Shown here: positions 22,500 through 34,714 of the stretch, in pieces | Layout of the letters: every line of letters starts with the position of its first letter | How positions within the stretch are numbered: position 1 is the first letter of the stretch | Assembly: GCA_027405735.1 (NCBI GenBank) | Contig: JAPEHQ010000005.1 | Location: forward strand, 124,001 to 188,000 | Direction of reading: 5' to 3' | Origin: Mucor racemosus | Taxonomy: Eukaryota; Mucoromycota; Mucoromycetes; Mucorales; Mucoraceae | DNA length: 64,000 nt | Position numbers and translations under genes: made by a program | The notes under the pieces: model-generated | The model's input: the letters and a program-made list of their open reading frames with translations, nothing else | Databases searched by the model: none | Told to the model about the DNA's origin: nothing

Positions 22500-24410
22500 T
22501 TACTCTGTAACAGAGTATACTTTGTAATGAGTTTCATGACCTCCAGTAAGGCTGACATTGCCAGATTTAACAGTTAAATAACTATCAGTACCAACATCAC
22601 GGACATGATAATGACCATCATGCAATTCGAAATACCAAGCAGTACCCTTACATTCGCCGAGATCAAGGCCGCTTCCCCAAACATTAAGACATACGGAAGG
22701 ATTTGACACAGATTGCACCTTGTATTGCTTATCATCACCAGTCTTTACCAACTTGAATAATGAGTTTTTAGTAAAAGTAAGTTTACCAGCTCGCTTTTTG
22801 AGCTTTTGAGCTTGCATCTTTTTAGTATCAGTAGACAATTGGAGTACCATGCCATCCGCAGTTTGGAATGCAAGCTTACGGCCTTCAGTAACGGCACCAC
22901 GGATAAGACGAGCACCAGCTTCAACAGTAGGGTAAACTTGTTTTCCGTAAGGAGGAGATGTTTTGGGTGCAGTAATGATTGCTTCACACATCTCAGTGGG
23001 AGCCCATTTACCAAGGATTTGAGCAGGCTTTGGAACAGCTTCAAATTTGGGGATAGAATAGTCAGGATTTGCAAAATCAAATGCATTGATAAGATTAGAA
23101 GATGTGCTACGAGCCCAGGCAGAGATATTGTCAGCAGGAGCAAGATACTTTCCAGTTTTACTATCTTTACCAACCCATTCTTCCATAAACTTGAGGGTAG
23201 ATGTATGATCAGAAATTTCACTAAATACATTACCACCACGGGTCCAAGGAGAGACAATAAGCATGGGAACACGAGGACCAAAACCAATGGGAGTTTTACC
23301 ACCAACAAATTTATCAGTAACCCATTCATTGCTAGGAGCTTGAGGGGGAACAACATGGTCATAGAATCCTCCAGATTCATCGTAATTGATAAATAAAGCA
23401 GTATTCTTCCAACCTTTACCGTTTATGACAGCATTGACAACTTGTTGTTGAAGCCAAGAACCAGCTAAAGGAGTGTTATTGGGATGCTCAGAGAGTTCTG
23501 TTGGACCAACAATGATAGAGAACTCTGGGAGAGTACCATTAGCAGCAGCATCATAGAATGCTTGAAGACCAAGGAAGCCAACGCCCTTGGTTTTTTCAGC
23601 ACCATCAGGAAGATCCTTCCAATACTTGAACCAAGCCAATGGATTATCGTCAAAGTTATCCTTGTCTTGATATAATTGCCATGTGGTGTTGGATAAAGTC
23701 AACATTTGAGGGTAAGTAGTCCATTCTAAAGGAATACTTTCAGTATTATCCTCCAAGACATACTGATTAGGGGGGCCTTGGTTTGTACCAGACATCCAAA
23801 CAACACGGTTGGGATTAGTAGGACCAGTGACAGATTGAAAGTACATGTCTGCAATAGTAAATTCGTCAGCAAGATTATAAAGGAAAGGAATTTGAGATCT
23901 ATTGAGATAACCCATTGAATTGGGAGAATTGCCATCAGGCCAATTGTTGTTTTTGCCATTGTTCAAAGCCTTGTGGTTTGCAGTCCAACCATTAGAGCCA
24001 CCACCTGTACATCCAGCGCGTTTGCCTTCAAGGTGATAAGGTAAAAGATACTTTGTTCCATTCTTTACATCAGAACTTGCAGAGCAAGGTTGATACAACA
24101 AATTGAGACCATTGTCTTGAATACCAATGTTGGGATCAGCAAAACCACGGACACCTGACATGGTACCATAATAATTATCAAATGAGCGATTTTCCTAAAT
24201 ATCGTATTAGAAATATAATTGCATAATTATATGTGTTTGTAATCATATATTTACCTGCATAAAATAAACTACATGCTTAATCTTTTCCAATCCAGCAATG
24301 CGAGTAGGATTAGATGCTCTTTTAACGGTAGCAGGAGCAGCTTCAACAATCGAGGAAGTAGCCATTACCAACAAGGTAATGGCAGTTGTGATAGACAACG
24401 TGTTTAACAT
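22500..24410 (-). CDS. Secreted phosphoesterase (phospholipase C / acid phosphatase family)
   Basis: Two exons: 24410-24255 and 24194-22500, giving 616 aa. A signal peptide (MLNTLSITTAITLLVMATSS, cleavage near VEAAP) precedes the family start motif KHVVYFMQENRSFDNYYGTM. That motif is created only by splicing across the 60-nt intron. Other PF04185-type segments are WPDGNSPNSMGYLNRSQIPF, YNLADEFTIADMYFQSVTGP, TNPNRVVWMSGT, ALFINYDESGGFYDHVVPP, FGPRVPMLIVSPWTRGG and SDHTSTLKFMEEW. Members hydrolyse phospholipids or phosphomonoesters outside the cell. The last ~120 residues (from AFQTADGMVLQLS) look like a separate beta-rich module, perhaps trefoil-like; this is inference. Longer in-frame starts up to 24479 would bury the signal peptide, so 24410 is preferred. 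Confidence 0.88.
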
Positions 24411-25174
24411 TAAAGTGAATGTAATGGGGATGATTAATGGTTCATAAATCCTAAGAAATAGCTTGTTATATTTATACAAAATGGCATTTTATTATAACAA
24501 ATGCTGAATCCACGTACTATCATGGAATAACCATTGCACCATCTATGAGTTCGACATGATGTACTACCCGATCATTCGGCGTGTGTTTATTGTAGCAAAT
24601 GTATGCTAATGATTGTTTGGATGATTGGATTAATTACTGAATACACATGTTAACGAAAGTAACACTGTATTATTAACATAAATTTGTTTATATGAACAAA
24701 AGTCTGTTACTAATAGTCAATTACCATACATGGTTATTAGTTTTCTAAGGTTACTAGCAATGAAAAAATACACATATACCCTTACATTACTTACACACGT
24801 GCAGTACCTGAATAAACGGCATCTGTCTTTAAGGGTACACTGACAATTTATACCTCATATTGGTAAATACGACTACGAGATTTTGCTCTTTTTATTAATT
24901 CACCCAGATAAGAACATCGTCTGTGTAACGCATGTTCACTGAGGAGTGGATTGATTTGTATAAACAATATATAGATTAAGTTAATAAGACTGCATATGGA
25001 ATTTAATTGATCAAACAGCTATTATATTTCATAATTAAAAAACATGCACATTAATGAATAGCTCTGATTTGATCAATTGTGGGTAAATATATATATGTAC
25101 AAATATATATATATATATTACACTGCTCGATTGTATTCAATATTTCTCCATCTTTATCCCTTTTTTTTAATACC
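24411..25174. other. Divergent promoter region, phosphoesterase / CCC1
   Basis: About 760 bp with no gene. It separates two divergently transcribed genes and should contain both promoters. A (TA)n stretch lies at about 25085-25119 and a pyrimidine-rich leader directly before the plus-strand start. I recognise no specific operator. Confidence 0.45.
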
Positions 25175-26132
25175 ATGAAATCTACTACTGAAGACTATCA
25201 ATTATTACCCAAATATAGTCATCAGCATCATCATCATCATAATGTGGATGAAGATGAAGAATATAATCTTAGCAGTAGTCGTGAATCATCAATCACATTA
25301 GATGAAGAAAAAGAAAGAATTCCTCATCGTACATTATTAAAAGGTGTCAAAGAACATGTTGAAGAACATTTTGATCGTCCAGAGCTTGTGCGTGATTGTA
25401 TTTTAGGTTTATCTGATGGTTTAACTGTACCGTTTGCTCTTGCTGCTGGTCTCTCGAGTTTAGGTGATAGTCGTATTGTCATTTATGGTGGTGTAGCAGA
25501 GTTGGTTTCTGGTGCTATTTCTATGGGTTTAGGTGGTTATTTAGCTGCAAAATCAGAAGCAGATCACTATCATACAGAACGTGAGAGAGAAGCAAGAGAA
25601 GTTGAGTTATATCCTGAAGAAGAAGAAGAAGAAATCATCGAATTATTTGAGCCTTATGGCTTGGATCGTGAATCTATGGAGCCTATGATGGTTCGGTTTA
25701 GACAAAACTCAGAGAAATTCGTTGATTTCATGATGAAATTTGAATTAAATCTTGAATTACCTAACCCTAATCGAAGTTGGGTAAGCTAAACTCAATATAT
25801 AAACTAAAAATTCTCATGCTAAAATTCAATGGATGTAGATCTCTGCTTTAACCATTGGCTTATCTTACTTATTTGGTGGCTTAATTCCCCTGCTGCCTTA
25901 TGTATTTATTCAAAATACTACAAATGCTTTATACACATCTTGCTTTGTAACATCACTTACACTATTTTGCTTTGGCTATTTAAAGAGTATTTATCTGCGA
26001 CCTAAACAAGCTTTGATTGGAGCAATTCAAACACTAGCTATTGGTGCTGTGGCTGCTGCATTTAGTTATGGTATTGTGGCATTTGTCAACAGCAACAATG
26101 ATGAATCGGCTGTGGAAAAAAGCTTAATATAA
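25175..26132 (+). CDS. CCC1: CCC1/VIT1-family vacuolar iron/manganese transporter
   Basis: Two exons: 25175-25780 and 25839-26132, giving 299 aa. CCC1/VIT proteins move Fe2+ or Mn2+ into the vacuole in exchange for protons. Family segments are LVRDCILGLSDGLTVPFALAAGLSS, GGVAELVSGAISMGLGGYLAAKSE, an acidic cytoplasmic metal-binding domain (EREREAREVELYPEEEEEEI), the helix-rich QNSEKFVDFMMKFEL and, after splicing, PNRSWISALTIGLSYLFGGLIP, then YLRPKQALIGAIQTLAIGAVAA. A His-rich patch (HQHHHHHN) near the N-terminus may also bind metal. Splicing replaces a premature stop after NRSW with the last three membrane helices. The start at 25175 follows a pyrimidine-rich leader; upstream in-frame codons are non-conserved. 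Confidence 0.92.
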
Positions 26133-26464
26133 ATCTTCTAAAAGTATCTGCTCCGAAAGTATAATTATTTAATTTGACATTTATAAAATACCTATGTGGT
26201 TGCCATGGTAATCGTAAATTTATATTACTATAGCAACGCACTTTTTTATATCCATGACTTCCACGCTTTGTATTTTTGATTTCCTGTTTTTAATCATGAT
26301 ACCATGTTCAATGACAACAGGTTTATAATTTAAAAAGAAAAAAAAAAGTCTTGGCAGGACACTAAAAATTTGAATTGCGAAAACAAAAGATTGTTGAAAT
26401 GGATTGGCGGTGATTCGGGCAGTGTAACTTAGTATACAACACCATAATTAAGCATTTAATTTTC
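26133..26464. other. Spacer between CCC1 and metallopeptidase-like gene
   Basis: A 332-bp AT-rich tandem intergenic region with no frame, repeat or RNA gene recognised. It should hold the CCC1 3' end and the next promoter. Confidence 0.4.
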
Positions 26465-28092
26465 ATGTACCCCCCACGTTTAGTTTTCCTTCTTTTCTTC
26501 TTTCTTTTTTATTACTTTTTTTTTCATATGTCATTTCTATCAATCGTAATATTAATATGCTTAATATATATCCAAATTGCTACATGTCTATATTGTGTTA
26601 AGCATTCATCAATTCATGATGAATATAGTCCATTAGATACATGTAAAATAAACAAAAATCGACCAATATCAGCAGCAGCATTATCCAATAAATTAGATAC
26701 GATATCACAGCAAAACAACCTTACATTTGACTTGACATGCATAGCTAGTTCATCTGATTGTGAAGGTGTGAGTGCTACATTATCCAAGGCAACGGATATT
26801 ATTTCATCTGTATTTCAATTTGAATTACCCCTAATTATTAATGCATCCTTTGTCAGTTTTTGTCAAGAGTATCAAGATTGTCATCATGACAGCAAATATG
26901 CTTCGATCGGTCAAGCATATCCATCAATATCCTATGTTATGGTTGATAATACAGATAAAATGACTAGACTGTATCCACAACCATTACTCAAACAATACAC
27001 AAACATGAGTGTGAAACCATCATGGGTACAATACGATATTGAGGCACAATTTAATAATGAAATTAATTGGTACTTTGTTGTAAGTAGCTGTATAATATTG
27101 AGTTAATAAATAATATACTAATTCAAATGTAGAATAATCCTGATCCCATCCAAAGCGGTCAAACCGATCTCCTACGAAATGTGATTCATGAATTGATCCA
27201 TGGTCTCGGTTTCATGACATCTTGGAAACTCGACTTTTATAATAATTTAACACCACTATTTGATAGTGGGAAATTAGATCATTTTATTACACCAACATTA
27301 TTAGCGCAAACCGATAATCAACAACTCATGTCAAATTACAATTCAAATCAACCATTTTGGGGATTTGCTGAATATCCGTTTGATAAATTTTTATACTACA
27401 ATAATACCAAAAATGACAACACAAAATATGCATCATTTACAAGCGTAACGCAGCAATTAAATGACTTTAGTAAGTCAAATACAACCTTTAAAAGCATGGT
27501 AGATTTAGCAAATGCATGGTATAGTTCTGACGAGTACACATACTCGAAACAACTGTACACAAAAGCGGTGACTTCATTAGATGTCTTGGCAGTAATAGAT
27601 AATGAACCACTGCTTTTCCTTGAAACATCCATAGCTCCATTCTCATCAGGTTCATCTTTGTGTCACGTTGATCAGTCTCAATATTTGAATACGACAGAAT
27701 ATTTGATGGTTTACTTGGCTAATTCAGGCATAGATATTACCCAGCTAAATGTGCTTTATCCGCAGGGCCCGATTGGTCCTAAATTATTAAAAATCATGGC
27801 AACACTTGGCTATAAACTTCAAAATAATAACAACATTAATACAGTCAGACCTTCACTAAGTTATTGGAATCCACCTCAAGGCCTTGTAAGTACAGATTCT
27901 AATCCATCTCCATCGTTATCAGTTGACGCATCTGGTCCTGCTAGAATACCATCTTCATCTTCATCTGTATCAAAAACTGGCTCGCCTTCAACGGATCAAT
28001 CAACATCTAAAGCATCAGTATCCGCGGGACTACGACATTATTGGAATTTATTATTATTTTGTATCATTATTACTACTTCTGTATATGTATAA
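26465..28092 (+). CDS. Secreted/GPI-type metallopeptidase-like protein (HEXXHGLGF)
   Basis: Two exons: 26465-27079 and 27133-28092, giving 524 aa, or 503 if translation starts at 26528, which gives a cleaner signal peptide (MSFLSIVILICLIYIQIATC). Exon 2 carries NVIHELIHGLGFMTSW, a zinc-binding HEXXH helix followed by GLGF as in metzincin-like and some bacterial secreted peptidases. I cannot identify the third zinc ligand, so activity is not shown. Residues after about 455 are Ser/Pro/Thr-rich, and the C-terminus is a short hydrophobic helix (WNLLLFCIIITTSVYV), the layout of a GPI-anchored cell-wall protein. Many N-x-S/T sites and paired cysteines fit secretion. I do not recognise a named family member. 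The intron 27080-27132 joins INWYFV to NNPDPIQSGQ. Confidence 0.75.
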
Positions 28093-28288
28093 TTATACCT
28101 TTCTTTCTTATATATACTATATATTTATTCTCTTAATATTAATTTCTTGTACATTTTAACCACGAAACAATTTTTTTTTTTCTGGTATCACACAAACTCG
28201 ATAGAAAATAACAAACATTTATGCAATCATAAAAATAATAATAAAAACTGTTTTCTTTCGTTCTTATATTGTATAATATATATCAATA

Positions 28289-30311
28289 ATGCGTGTTTTA
28301 TTGATAGTTTTACTGCTTGTTGGTTATGTTTATTCATTTAATACATCGTCATTATCAAAGGATTTTGATAATGATAGAATTATACGCGTAATTGATTTAA
28401 CTTCAAGTGTCGTAAAAGAAGATATTGGTATAAGAGCAAATTATCTTGGTGCAGACCCTACTCAATTTTACCATTTTGTTCTCCCTTCTGTATTCTATGA
28501 TGATGTTAGCTCAATGGAGGCTTTTCTTAAACATAAATCAAAAGATGCCTTAAATATAGAACTCGCTGGGTTTGATCAAGAACAGTTAAATGTCTCATTA
28601 TAATCAGTGCCAATGCTTTATATTAAATCTTTACAAATAGGCAGCTTTACGTTTACAAGATTCATTTAAAAGAGCCTCTTGAATACAATAATCAAGTAAA
28701 ATTAGGTGTGAGATTGACCTATACGCATCAAATTCGTCCGTTGCCTGTTGAAATACCTCAAATATCAAAGCAACATGTTACTTATTCAAATAATATTTTC
28801 TTGTTGTCACCCTACCACACCACTGACATCAAGACCACATTTACGTAAGTTTCGCATTACAGAATATACATGCATTTTAATATTCTAAAAAATCTGTAGG
28901 TTTCCTACTACAAACATCGTCAATTTCAAGGGAGGCGAACCTCTTTATCAAGGAGAGCATACAAAAAACAGTATTGTATATGGCTCTTTTAATGATATTC
29001 CACCTTTATTTGCAAGTGCTTGTAGCTTTCACTATGAGTACAGAAGCCCGATTATTACGGTAACCGATTTGAAACGACATGTTCAAGTTTCACATTGGGG
29101 AGGAAAAGTATCAGTAGAAGAGAATTATGCTATTAGACATGATGGTGCAAGGTAAGGACATCCGTGTGGTGAAAGCGATGCCATTATGTATCTAACATAT
29201 TTTACATCAAGGTTGGATAAGGAATTCAATCGGTTGCAATACCAAATGGCATCACACGTACTAGAGCAAACCAATGTTCTTACAAATTTGGTATTTGATT
29301 TGCCTTTTAATGCGGAAAATGTATATTTTCGCGACGAAGTAGGCAATGTATCAACGTCAAATTTCAGACGTGAAAAATCAAAATCTGTATTAGAGATTAG
29401 TCCTCGGTTTCCTTTATTTGGGGGCTGGGAAACAACCTTTTACTTTGGATACGACACATCTATAAAGGATTTTGTACATTTTGTTAAAGGGAAATACATG
29501 CTCAAACTTGACTTTTTGAATAACGCAAAGGACATGACCATTGATCAAGTGGAATTGATGGTAGTTTTACCTGAAGGGGCAAGGTAATAGTATCATGAAG
29601 TTATGTTGAGATTTTGGAAATTAACAATTAGAGTTCTTACAGCAATATCGAGGTTATTCCGCCATCAACATTTGAAATGGATGCAATTGAGCAAAAGACA
29701 TTCTATACTTACTTTGATTCCACTGGTCGTCCTGCTATTTTATTCTACAAAAAGAATGTGGTTTCCGAACATGAGCACCCACTCTTTGTAAGTTGATGCC
29801 ATGTAATTCCCAGTATTTTCGCTACATATTGACATAAAAAAAAATAGATTTCATACGAGTATTCGATGATCAGATTCCTGCAAAAGCCTATGATTACTTC
29901 TATTGGTTTTATTTTGGCGTCTTTATTGAGTATTATAATATCCAAAGTTCCGTGGAAAATAGGTCAGAAGGAACAAGATATTGCTATTATCAAATTACAT
30001 GTGCATGAACCTACCGTAGTCATAAAGAAGTCTACTGCCACTCAAAAAAGAAGTGGCACTCCGGTATCTCGTGAAGCAAGTCCATTCCCTGTATTTGTCG
30101 ATGACAATATTGTTGCCGCTAATACAAGAGCAAGAAAACCACACGTCGAACCCGTTTTACTTGGAGAAGGCGGCAATTCTAAAAAGCCCTCTTCAGCAAA
30201 CAAGAAGGTAATATACCTGTTAATATTCGGAAAACTTTGTGTTCTTTGCTTCTAACCACTATTTTCATGCAGAAAAAATCTAGCAAAAAGTCTGGAAAGA
30301 AGGGAGAATAG
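28289..30311 (+). CDS. OST1: Ribophorin I, oligosaccharyltransferase subunit OST1
   Basis: Seven exons: 28289-28584, 28641-28844, 28900-29151, 29212-29583, 29643-29787, 29848-30207 and 30273-30311, giving 555 aa. OST1 is a core ER-membrane subunit of the complex that N-glycosylates proteins. Seen in order: signal peptide (MRVLLIVLLLVGYVYS), luminal segments IIRVIDLTSSVVKEDIGIRA, YKIHLKEPL, LTYTHQIRPLPVEIPQ, KGGEPLYQGEHTKNSIVYG, FHYEYRSPIITVTDLKRHVQ and VSHWGGKVSVEENYAIRHDG. Then come FGGWETTFYFGYD, one membrane helix (PMITSIGFILASLLSIII) and a basic tail ending KKGE, a dilysine ER-retrieval signal. The first donor (GTTAAA) is weak but is the only one I found that preserves frame and the EQQLYVYK join. 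AATAAA lies about 60 bp after the stop. Confidence 0.92.
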
Positions 30312-30989
30312 TTCTTAAGCTAAATAAGTACTCTAATGTCATAAGCATTTTTGTATGATATGGTTTTCAAAAATAAAGCATCCATAATATATATATATAT
30401 ATATATAGTGTATACCCATATCAAAGTCTATCACCCCCCTGAAAAAAATTGCATGTATTGTTGGCTATTATGTTGATTTTTTCATCAAATAAGAATGGCC
30501 TTTCGAGAATTAAAGCTTTGTTGATTTATAGTATTACTTCTGCTCTCGATGGAGCTGTCAATTACAGCTATATACTTGCGATTTGCGTTATAACTGATGT
30601 AATAATTTTTGCATTACATAATGCTAAAAAAAAAACCACCATATCTATGGTTTTTTTTACTAATTATACCTGCATTTTCGATACAAAATATCCAAAAATT
30701 TTGAATAAAATAGATTGTACTACACTTTTAATTACACATCTAAAGAGGATGTTTACTTATTAATTTCGGAAGTTTTTATTGTCGTATATGCTGATTTTGG
30801 CTATTTCTATTTAGAAATGGTTTGCTGAACCACAGATCCTGCTCGAAAAAAGTGCACGTCTTGTTCCTAAATTTTAACCAACAAATCAATTGGTGCTAAA
30901 AATGTAATTTTGGATACTTTTATGGCTGTAGTATACATTCTAAAACTTGTAACTCATTTTAATCAATATGCATCGATTGCGAGCATTTT
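30312..30989. other. 3' flank of OST1 with (AT)n microsatellite
   Basis: It holds the OST1 polyadenylation-like AATAAA (30372) and an uninterrupted (AT)n tract at about 30386-30407. Beyond these I see only AT-rich sequence and no supported frame; the 104-codon frame at 30449 has no family resemblance. Confidence 0.45.
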
Positions 30990-33230
30990 TCCAGTTGCTT
31001 ATTCTTTTCAAGCAGAGAAAAAGAGGTTTTTTTTCAAAAACGTATGCTAAAATCCAACAAAAACGGTTGCTAGATAATGAAATTAAGATATGTTATTCAC
31101 ATATTTACTGCTCATTACGTGCAACTTCAGAATTTAATTTCGAACTATTAATTGATTTTATAAAAAAATCCTATAGAATATCTGAAACGACCTATAAAAA
31201 CAGTTTAAAAAAGTGCGCCGTAAACTATAAATGCACTTTGGCGATGATTTTCTCGACACATAGCAGTTTATGAAAGTCTTCCTTTTCGATGATCATTTCA
31301 AAGATATGCACCTACACTTATTACATAAGCTTGGAGGTTACTAGAATCAAAATCCATCGAGATAGGGGTATTGTTGTCGGTTTTTTACGATTGCAAAAAG
31401 TAGGTTTCAGATGGTTTTAAATGGGTTTCGAATTTTTTCGCCCAATATTGAGTCGAATTACGTCAAATCTTCAAATAAGATGTACCTTTACCCTATCGGC
31501 CATTGGTGTCTGTCGGAAAATAGAAATATTAGCGTCATGAACCTATCAGGCATAAAGCCAAAAGCAACCATCCATCATCCTGAATCACATCCGCTTCCGC
31601 ACTAAATTTCCTAACTGATCCATACTGTCAGTAATTCTCTAACTGATGCACGCTGTCAGTAATTCCCTAAATGGTCCACGTTATTAAATACAGTCTAGTT
31701 AATAGTTCAATGAACTAGACAACTCATAAAAAGTATAAATAGAGACAATTTTGTTAACAATCAATTGATTTTTCTTCGTCAGACCTTCTCATCATTTCCC
31801 TCATTAAATATTCTTCTTAGCTAAATAAGGTATTAAACTTATCCCCTCAATTGTTGTTTCCCCTATTACTGAATTATTTAACAAGTTCCTGATCCCTGAT
31901 CCCTAATAACTAACACCAAAAGAATACAAGTGCACTGGCCAAACATTGACCAAAATTGACCAAGACTGACCTAAAATTGACTATGAAAACCTGAACACAT
32001 AATTAAGATATTAATTTTTTATATTCACAAGATACACCTAATTGATTGCTATTCTGCATTTTTTATTTTAGCAAAAAACATTGATTTTTCATCGAGATAA
32101 TCAAAATAATAGTTCTTATCATAGCTTACAGCTTATGATAACTGGGTTCCAAAATTTATTTTAAAAAATGGACGAAAAATGATGAAAAAAAACAAAATCG
32201 TTTAATTGATCATGAACTGCAAAGTAAGTCGACCTAGTATATTAAATAGCTTTTGTGTAGTTTTGCATTCTGCATCCATCTAAATAAAATTTAGACAAAC
32301 ATTTCACATTAAATTTTGCGTAAAATGCAATTGAAATTTTGAAGGTTTTTTGAAGATACACATCAATTTTTATAAGCATATTTTTAATATAATTAATGAA
32401 TATAATGTATAATAAAATTACCTATCGATCGGGCTATTATTTAGCTTTTTAGCTTCATTTATCGTAGAGAAAACAAGATTTCTGTCAATTTTTTTTTAGT
32501 TTCAGAATTTGGGATGAGGGTATACAAGGGGAAAATGAACGCCAGAAATGGAAGTACCTTTTTGAACACATTTTTGAGGATATCTCCACGAAAAATCAAT
32601 ATTTTGAAAACTCTAAATTGGGTCTGAGAGAGCTTAATGAGCTGGATGACATAAATGTAAGAAAAGTGTTGCTCAATTTAACCAATATTTTGAAACCTAC
32701 TATGGAAATTTCAAAAAAATGAAAAAAAAATAAAGGTGCTCAGAATTTTTTTATATTAACATATGTTATAGAGCTCTTTAAAACAAGTAACTTTTATTAT
32801 TATAAAAAATGAGTATAGCTTAATTTTTTCTGGAGATATGAAGCCTCAAAGTTTTCAATCCATTAGCAGTGAAATACGTGTAAAAAATATGAAACATTAG
32901 CGCTTAAAAATTAATACCAACTGCAAAAAATAGGATATTTTTAGAAACTTATTTTTGAATTAAAGCTGAACATCTCAGGTACATCGACATATAAATTTTT
33001 TTTGGTGTTATTTAGTGAAAACAAAAAGTAGACCAGGGATAAAAAATGAGAACCAGTTTTCAAGGGAAAAGCAGTAAATTTTACGCGTTTTTGAGTCATT
33101 CGTGAGATATAAAATAAATTTAGGTATAGGTAGCATAAAGCGACCAGTTTATGTCTGTTTATTAGTGTCTCAAGTATATTTCAAAAATATCTATTATGAG
33201 GTTAGTTATAGAAAGAAAGCATACTCTGAT
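30990..33230 (-). repeat. Dispersed family A repeat, copy 3 (longest)
   Basis: Antiparallel to the 11-12.8 kb copy. The segment 32030-33130 matches copies 1, 2, 4 and 5 closely. The left part (30990-31530: 'caagcagagaaaaagagg', 'gcactttggcgatgattttctcgacaca', 'gtttcagatggttttaaatgggtttcg') matches copies 2 and 5 and the fragment at the window start. This is the fullest version of the A' subfamily, about 2.2 kb. It is interrupted by a ~390-bp insertion at about 31535-31920 that copies 2 and 5 lack. No coding capacity is evident. Confidence 0.78.
31535..31920. mobile_element. LTR-like insertion nested in family A copy 3
   Basis: Copies 2 and 5 run continuously from the '..cgaaaataa' block into the 'attgacctaa' block, while copy 3 has about 390 extra bp between them. 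The insert contains a TATA-box-like 'tataaatagag' and a repeated 'ctgtcagtaattc' unit at about 31624 and 31648. It ends '..gatccctgatccctaataactaaca', in the style of a solo LTR. I could not identify a clear target-site duplication, so the assignment is tentative and both edges are approximate. Confidence 0.4.
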
Positions 33231-34714
33231 TTTGGAAATTGAAACTATGTAATTTTTTTTTGAAAATTCAAATCTAATATTAGAACTAATTCTAACTTAC
33301 CAAGCGTAGCTTCTTCGTGCACCACAGCGAGTCAAAATAGGTCGTAAAGGGCAGAACGAACAAAAAAATTGTAATTTTTTTTATTGATTAATTATTAGTA
33401 AGAAAAATGATCATGCAACAAATATCATACAGTGTGATTGTTTACTATTATAATAGCTTCTACATAGAACAAATCTAAAAATCAATTCTTTTTATATATA
33501 CTGTATTCAACAGATATTGTTTTCTTGTGGAGATAGGACGAGATCTGGTATTTTCAACATTGATGACCGTAACTTTTATAGAAGATTATAAACATTTTGT
33601 TACTATATATAATACACGTTTTATCTACTACTAAATTTTTGTATATATACGTAGCGCTATTTTGCATCTATTAAATATGTGCTCACTGGAAACTTCAGTT
33701 ATGTATTTAAATGAAATAAAGTCATCTTTTGCATTAGTGTACTTAGCATAATTACATGATATAGGACAAAAATAACAGATTTCTCTTTATATTTCGATCA
33801 GGAATAAAAAATTTTTTGTAAACTAAATTGCTGAAGATACCCAACAAAAAGCAGTAATATATTCAAAAGAAAAAAATTATGCTCAAATTACTCAATATTG
33901 CACAAATCAAGAAAAACAAAATACCAGATAAGTAGAAGAGCAGCAATTAAAAAAGCAAACATAGAGGGGACGTTTGTCCTAGTTGCTAGACTTATGCGCT
34001 TTACAGCTAGCTCAAACGGAGAGGTTGTGGGTTTGAAACTTGTGTAAACAGATTTTCTTTGGAACTTGTGTTTGCCGGGCTACAAGCGCAGCTAATCACC
34101 CCCTCGACTTTTTTTCGTTTTACCTTTCTACGCACAGCTTTCAAAAGACTACCAATTGTTTTCTTCTTTTCTCTACTCCAGCATTTTTAGTGCTATTTCG
34201 GAAATCTATTTTATTTATGAATATCTTATTTTAAAAGCACAAGAGATTTTACAAAAGTAGACACATTCTGCATGCAATAATTTAATAATGTAACTGTATT
34301 GTAAGCCTACTAACTGTCTGTATATTTTGATTTTGGTTTTCATTTTTCATCCAGTAAGTAACAAATAGTATATAATGGAATATCTTTAGTCATTTTTCAG
34401 AAAGTCTTGAAAAGAGCTCAGCAAACGAATAAGATTGCTTAATCATATTTGAATTTCTACCAGTTCCTGCTTCAGTCATCATCAATTAGAAATTGGTTTG
34501 TCACCAACTTTAACGTATCCTTAAAAATGGGCTTCAGCGTAATCATTACTGCATGAGTAATACTATGTAAGGCATACCACTCTTCACTCAATAAACACTT
34601 TTTTATATGTAAAAGCTTGAGAATAATGCCCAGAGGTATGTATAGGCTTCTGTCAATTTATTATTTATCATCATGCATGTTGTATGTCAGCAATTACCAT
34701 ATGTTACCACCTTT
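33231..34714. other. Gene-free stretch between repeat copies 3 and 4
   Basis: No supported protein gene. The 64-codon frame at 34040-34234 begins inside a tRNA-like relic and has no family resemblance. Apart from that relic near 33966-34050, the stretch is AT-rich and unique within this window. Confidence 0.4.
33966..34050 (+). ncRNA. tRNA-like relic / possible tRNA-derived SINE head
   Basis: It contains an A-box-like 'tgtcctagttgctaga' and, about 50 nt on, a B-box-like 'gtgggtttgaaac', the spacing of an internal RNA polymerase III promoter. The T-stem would be GTGGG/CTTGT, which pairs mostly by wobble, as if an original CCCAC had decayed by transitions. I cannot fold a full cloverleaf. It is more likely a tRNA pseudogene or SINE head than a working tRNA. 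Confidence 0.3.

Noticed and set aside
22745..23396. Frames of 196-211 codons overlapping the phosphoesterase in other frames or strand
   Set aside because: Shadows of the strong phosphoesterase frame; their sequences are low-complexity and lack motifs.
24411..24479. Longer N-terminus for the phosphoesterase starting at 24479
   Set aside because: It would place 23 residues before a textbook signal peptide that begins at 24410.
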